A DNA stretch of 64,000 bases from Nitrosomonas oligotropha. GTDB taxonomy: Bacteria; Pseudomonadota; Gammaproteobacteria; Burkholderiales; Nitrosomonadaceae. A program made the translations under genes and the position numbers. Where the stretch lies: assembly GCF_900106555.1 (NCBI RefSeq), contig NZ_FNOE01000008.1, forward strand, positions 49,433-113,432, read 5' to 3'. Under the pieces are notes generated by a model. It saw only the letters and a list, made by a program, of their open reading frames with translations. It searched no databases and was not told the origin of the DNA. Within the stretch, counting starts at the first letter, position 1. Each line of letters starts with the position of its first letter. Below are positions 61,592-64,000 of the stretch, one piece after another.

Positions 61592-62306
61592 ACATCACCC
61601 CTTTTTGGCTTTCAAGCAATCGTTTTTTTAGCACATGGATGAACCACTCTTCCGATTGCCGCAGAAAGAAATGTCCGCCGTCGAACCAATCGAGTGTAAA
61701 CATTCGACTGCTTTCCTGCTGCCATAAGCTTAGGTTGTCCGCGCCGATCGTATCCGATCTGCCACCGAAACAATGAATCGGAACAGGAAGAGGATCATGC
61801 CTCGTATACTGAAAACTACCGCATACGCGGTAATCGATCCGCAGCAATTGCAATGTCATGGCCAGCAATTCCGGACTGTTGAATACTGCTTCAGGTGTTC
61901 CGCCTTGCTTACTCAAGTCTGCGATCAACGCAGCTTCCGTGCAGATTTTGTGATAGCGCTGACTATCCTGCCGTGCCGGAGCCGCGCAACCGGATACCAT
62001 CAGCGCGTCAGGCAAGCGAGCTTTCAGTCGATGCAATTCTCGCGTGATTCCATGAGCCAGCAACGCTCCCATGCTATGACCGAAAAGCGCGTAGCTTTCT
62101 GGTAGCGTTAATGCAATTTCCTGACTCAGGATATCCACCAGCATGCGGTAATCTTCCTGCGGGCTCTCACCCAAACGGCTACCGTGACCCGGTAATTCCA
62201 CTGGAATTACTTCTATCCATGAAGGTAACAATCTTTTCCAACGCAGGTACATCGTGGCGCTGGCACCTGCACACGGCAAACAATAGAGCACAAAATGGCG
62301 AGACAT
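61569..62306 (-). CDS. Type II thioesterase (editing)
   Basis: Stand-alone alpha/beta hydrolase of 245 residues, similar to GrsT/SrfA-TE II, that clears mis-primed carrier domains. Motifs: LYCLPCAGASATMYLRWKRLL, the PGHGSRLGE stretch, nucleophile Ser in LFGHSMGALLAH, and the catalytic His in FDGGHFFL, with Asp in GGRSD. It follows mbtH by 12 bp. Confidence 0.94.
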   Translation of the reverse strand: MSRHFVLYCLPCAGASATMYLRWKRLLPSWIEVIPVELPGHGSRLGESPQEDYRMLVDILSQEIALTLPESYALFGHSMGALLAHGITRELHRLKARLPDALMVSGCAAPARQDSQRYHKICTEAALIADLSKQGGTPEAVFNSPELLAMTLQLLRIDYRVCGSFQYTRHDPLPVPIHCFGGRSDTIGADNLSLWQQESSRMFTLDWFDGGHFFLRQSEEWFIHVLKKRLLESQKGVMCDIVATA

Positions 62307-62318
62307 ACCGATACCCGC

Positions 62319-62534
62319 TTATGATGCATTGTCCATGAATTGCCGCAGACTGAGCGGACGCATGTCGGTCCAAACATCTTCAATATGACTCAGGCAGGCT
62401 TTTTTATCACCCAGAAAACCGGTGTCCCGCCAACCACCTGGAATCGCTTTCCATTCCGGCCACAGTGAATATTGTTCCTCGTAATTGACCAATACCCGGA
62501 ACACACCATCGTCGCGATCAAAACAACTCGTCAT
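62319..62534 (-). CDS. MbtH-like NRPS accessory protein
   Basis: Protein of 71 residues that binds and supports adenylation domains. It has the signature [19 protein letters not shown] and [16 protein letters not shown]. The ATG at 62534 has an AAGGAAATAGCA leader; the in-frame ATG at 62561 is rejected. First gene of the biosynthetic run after the sigma gene; a 19-bp palindrome sits 44 bp upstream. Confidence 0.95.
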   Translation of the reverse strand: MTSCFDRDDGVFRVLVNYEEQYSLWPEWKAIPGGWRDTGFLGDKKACLSHIEDVWTDMRPLSLRQFMDNAS

Positions 62535-62577
62535 TGCTATTTCCTTATCAATTAGATTCAATCATTACATCAATGAG

Positions 62578-62596
62578 AATAAGAATGCTTCTTATT
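62578..62596. promoter_or_regulatory. 19-bp palindromic operator upstream of mbtH
   Basis: AATAAGAATGCTTCTTATT is a perfect 8-3-8 palindrome, preceded by AATGAG. It agrees with the Fur consensus at about 11 of 19 positions. It is placed where a repressor could control the mbtH-to-NRPS run separately from the sigma gene. Confidence 0.6.
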
Positions 62597-62660
62597 TCAC
62601 TAGACGAACCAATTCAGGAAAAATCCAAGAATTCTATAAAACTTTAAGTTTGGAGTTGCG

Positions 62661-63182
62661 CTATGACCTACTGGATAAAGCCTCTTTGCAATGGTGAATA
62701 GCGGCATGAATCAGAATATTTACCAGAGAAACAGATATTTGAAGCTCTTCCGCAATCATACGTTGCGTGTATCCTTCAAGGCGATAAAGTTCAAATATCC
62801 TGCGGGTTCTCTCCGGAAGCTCGTTTAATGCCGCCACTATTAGATCCAAACTCTGATAGTGCATCAAATAGATATCCGGCGTCCGTAGCTTGTCAGGCAC
62901 TAAAAGACCTTCTTCTTCACTGTCAAACAGATCCAACTCAAACACGGCGCGACGGTATTGATCAATCGCCATATTACGCACAGTCTGAAATAAATAGGCA
63001 ATCGGTTGCTTCACTTCCAATTTGTTATCGGGACAGTCACGAATCTTGAGATAAGCGTCATGGATCACATCGTCGGCACGATCCCAATCCCCCAAAATCT
63101 TAAATGCGGCTCGCCGCAGTCGTGTTCGATGCGCAATAAACAACATATCGACTTGCGAAAACCACTCGTCTTCTGAATTCAT
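62661..63182 (-). CDS. ECF sigma factor, iron-starvation (FecI/PvdS) type
   Basis: Sigma-70 family factor of 173 residues. Region 2 has RLRRAAFKILGDWDRADDVIHDAYLKI then YLFQTVRNMAIDQYRR. Region 4 has LNELPERTRRIFELYRLEGYTQRMIAEELQISVSLV. These are the usual FecI-group patterns. No FecR-type anti-sigma gene is adjacent, and the receptor in this locus lacks a signalling domain, so it resembles PvdS, which is controlled by Fur and directs siderophore synthesis genes. The ATG has no visible ribosome site, and a short reading frame ends 13 bp before it, so coupled translation is possible. ATG at 63146 is an alternative start. Confidence 0.92.
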   Translation of the reverse strand: MNSEDEWFSQVDMLFIAHRTRLRRAAFKILGDWDRADDVIHDAYLKIRDCPDNKLEVKQPIAYLFQTVRNMAIDQYRRAVFELDLFDSEEEGLLVPDKLRTPDIYLMHYQSLDLIVAALNELPERTRRIFELYRLEGYTQRMIAEELQISVSLVNILIHAAIHHCKEALSSRS

Positions 63183-63195
63183 AATAATAAATCAG

Positions 63196-63333
63196 TCAAT
63201 CAGGAATTAAGACGAGCGTTAATGCAGAGCAAGGTAGACTGATGACATGAGACGGTATCTTGCGCGTGCCATCAATGATTGACCAACAATATGATATTTT
63301 AACCAAACCCTTAAATTTATTTCTTCCAACCAT
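63196..63333 (-). CDS. Possible 45-residue leader peptide before the sigma gene
   Basis: Short frame from the ATG at 63333 to TGA at 63196, with a TTGGAGATAGCATT leader that is the best Shine-Dalgarno site in the region. It begins MVGRNKFKGLVKISYCWSI, has a basic N-terminus and a hydrophobic C-terminal half, and no known similarity. It ends 13 bp before the sigma gene, which itself lacks a ribosome site. It could be a leader whose translation feeds the sigma gene, or chance. Confidence 0.35.
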   Translation of the reverse strand: MVGRNKFKGLVKISYCWSIIDGTRKIPSHVISLPCSALTLVLIPD

Positions 63334-63460
63334 AATGCTATCTCCAAATGATTGATGTGATAGCTGGCTGGCAAGTAATGTAAGTTTGTTGGCTGGCTAG
63401 AAGGTTATTTCTCTACTGTTAAGCAAAGATAAAAATTACTCAACGGTGCAGATCTAATTA

Positions 63461-63520
63461 AATGAAATGAAATGAAATGAAATGAAATGAAATGAAATGA
63501 AATGAAATGAAATGAAATGA
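63461..63520. repeat. Pentanucleotide tandem repeat (AATGA)12
   Basis: Twelve uninterrupted copies of AATGA. On the plus strand every frame holds stops; the minus strand is open but no supported gene runs through it. It lies about 280 bp upstream of the sigma gene and about 34 bp downstream, in the transcription direction, of a near-consensus Fur box. Simple repeats like this change length by slippage. The rest of 63334-63617 holds only a repeated TGGCTGGC word (63365 and 63390 areas) and AT-rich sequence. Confidence 0.97.
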
Positions 63521-63554
63521 AATTATTCTGGTAAATTTACGAATCAAGAAAGAT

Positions 63555-63573
63555 GATAATGATAATCATTTAA
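63555..63573. promoter_or_regulatory. Near-consensus Fur box
   Basis: GATAATGATAATCATTTAA matches the 19-bp E. coli Fur consensus at the first 16 positions. Reading leftwards a possible -35 TTGATT (63547-63542) follows, with an AT-rich stretch into the AATGA repeat. It is placed to control the leftward sigma gene. Confidence 0.8.
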
Positions 63574-63769
63574 TATGTAAAGCTTAACTTCCTAGACAGT
63601 GTCGTCACAAGATTTGATTAGGGCCTGTTAACACAATCTAAGTGCTTCGACGATGGGCAGCACATGAGCAACTCCGAAGTTTTCTTGCTGGGTTCGCCGA
63701 GTTCATCCAAGCTAGTAGTAGCCGCGCTGGAGATTGAGTGTTGCCAGAACCATTTGGCTATGTGCTTGC

Positions 63770-63958
63770 TCAGCGTAACGGGCGCCCGAAGCGGGATGCC
63801 TGCAGGGTGACATCTGCACGCTCCCAAGCTTTTTTGAAGCGCGCTTCGATAAGCCTTGCCTGATCATCCTTTTTTTGCGCGCGCAATGCCTGTATCAGTC
63901 CGTAGTATAAATAGCGGTGTAAAAATGTACCACTGAGGCGCGCTAAATTTCGTCGCAA
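63770..63958 (-). pseudogene. C-terminal remnant of a TPR-type protein
   Basis: The 62-codon frame ends with a segment YYGLIQALRAQKKDDQAR followed by LIEARFKKAWERADVTL, which resembles the C-terminal helix pair and tail of tetratricopeptide proteins. The part before it (MRRNLARLSGTFLHR) does not look like TPR and overlaps a sequence that may be an insertion-sequence end, so the upstream part of the gene seems to have been replaced. The identification is by resemblance only. Confidence 0.45.
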
Positions 63959-64000
63959 TCGCGGAATAAAAGTGTACCAATCTTAAGCCTGTAAGCTGAT
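63921..64000. mobile_element. Possible insertion-sequence end at the right edge
   Basis: Two similar words, AAAAATGTACC (63921-63931) and AAAAGTGTACC (63968-63978), are spaced 47 bp apart, like the repeated terminal binding sites of IS21-type elements. Transposase genes, if any, would be beyond the window, so this is a weak call. To its left, 63618-63769 holds GGGCCTGTTAACA and a short frame without support. Confidence 0.3.

Noticed and set aside
63461..63520. CRISPR array
   Set aside because: The repeat is a plain 5-bp tandem with no spacers, and no cas genes are nearby.

Overview
The window looks like a betaproteobacterial ammonia-oxidiser-type chromosome, most likely Nitrosomonas or a close relative. 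The evidence is a small histidine/alanine-rich secreted protein resembling Nitrosomonas SmbP, the rpsF-priB-rpsR-rplI-dnaB and trpGDC arrangements, an orphan PEP-CTERM protein and moderate GC. The taxonomic call is inference from gene content; no rRNA gene is present.

Positions 1-20280 are mostly housekeeping or scattered single genes: dinB (cut by the left edge), a GIY-YIG protein, a YchJ/SEC-C protein, a secreted protein of unknown role, greB, a Tat-signal histidine-decarboxylase-like enzyme, an SMR transporter, a PEP-CTERM protein, a D-2-hydroxyacid dehydrogenase, a solitary MmeI-like restriction-modification fusion, smbP, a lipoprotein plus CPBP-protease pair, the ribosomal/priB/dnaB cluster, trpGDC and an HDOD protein. 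At 20299-20345 lies the 3' part of a tRNA-Thr(TGT) gene with CCA, cut off at the anticodon loop. This is the usual footprint of an integrative element, and its orientation puts the element on the right-hand side.

Positions 20691-63182 form one siderophore locus. The left arm, read leftwards from 32203, holds a hydroxamate acyltransferase, an ornithine/lysine N-monooxygenase, a TonB-dependent receptor, an HSL-type esterase and a tripartite RND efflux system. A short rightward arm (32476-35419) holds a PvdE-like ABC exporter and a PepSY membrane protein. The right arm, read leftwards from 63182, holds an iron-type ECF sigma factor, MbtH, a type II thioesterase, a phosphopantetheinyl transferase and four megasynthases: FAAL-ACP-C-A-PCP, then KS-AT-KR-ACP, then C-A(Ser)-PCP, then C-A-PCP-E-C-A-PCP-C-A-PCP-TE. 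The expected product is an acylated peptide-polyketide hydroxamate siderophore with an amphiphilic tail: fatty acyl, residue 1, a malonate-derived beta-hydroxy extension, Ser, a D-residue and two more residues, released by the TE domain.

The most striking structural feature is a nearly perfect 1,880-bp duplication (45643-47522 and 48973-50852, one mismatch seen). It covers a whole condensation domain plus the N-terminal part of the following adenylation domain and stops exactly at the A3 core motif. Two modules therefore share C and the A N-terminus but differ in the substrate pocket, a snapshot of natural subdomain exchange. Other notable points are a near-consensus Fur box next to a 12-copy AATGA repeat ahead of the sigma gene, similar 19-bp palindromes upstream of mbtH and smbP, and a 147-bp MITE-like insertion flanked by CTAA after the PepSY gene. 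The right edge carries the remnant of a TPR-type protein and what may be the end of an insertion sequence.
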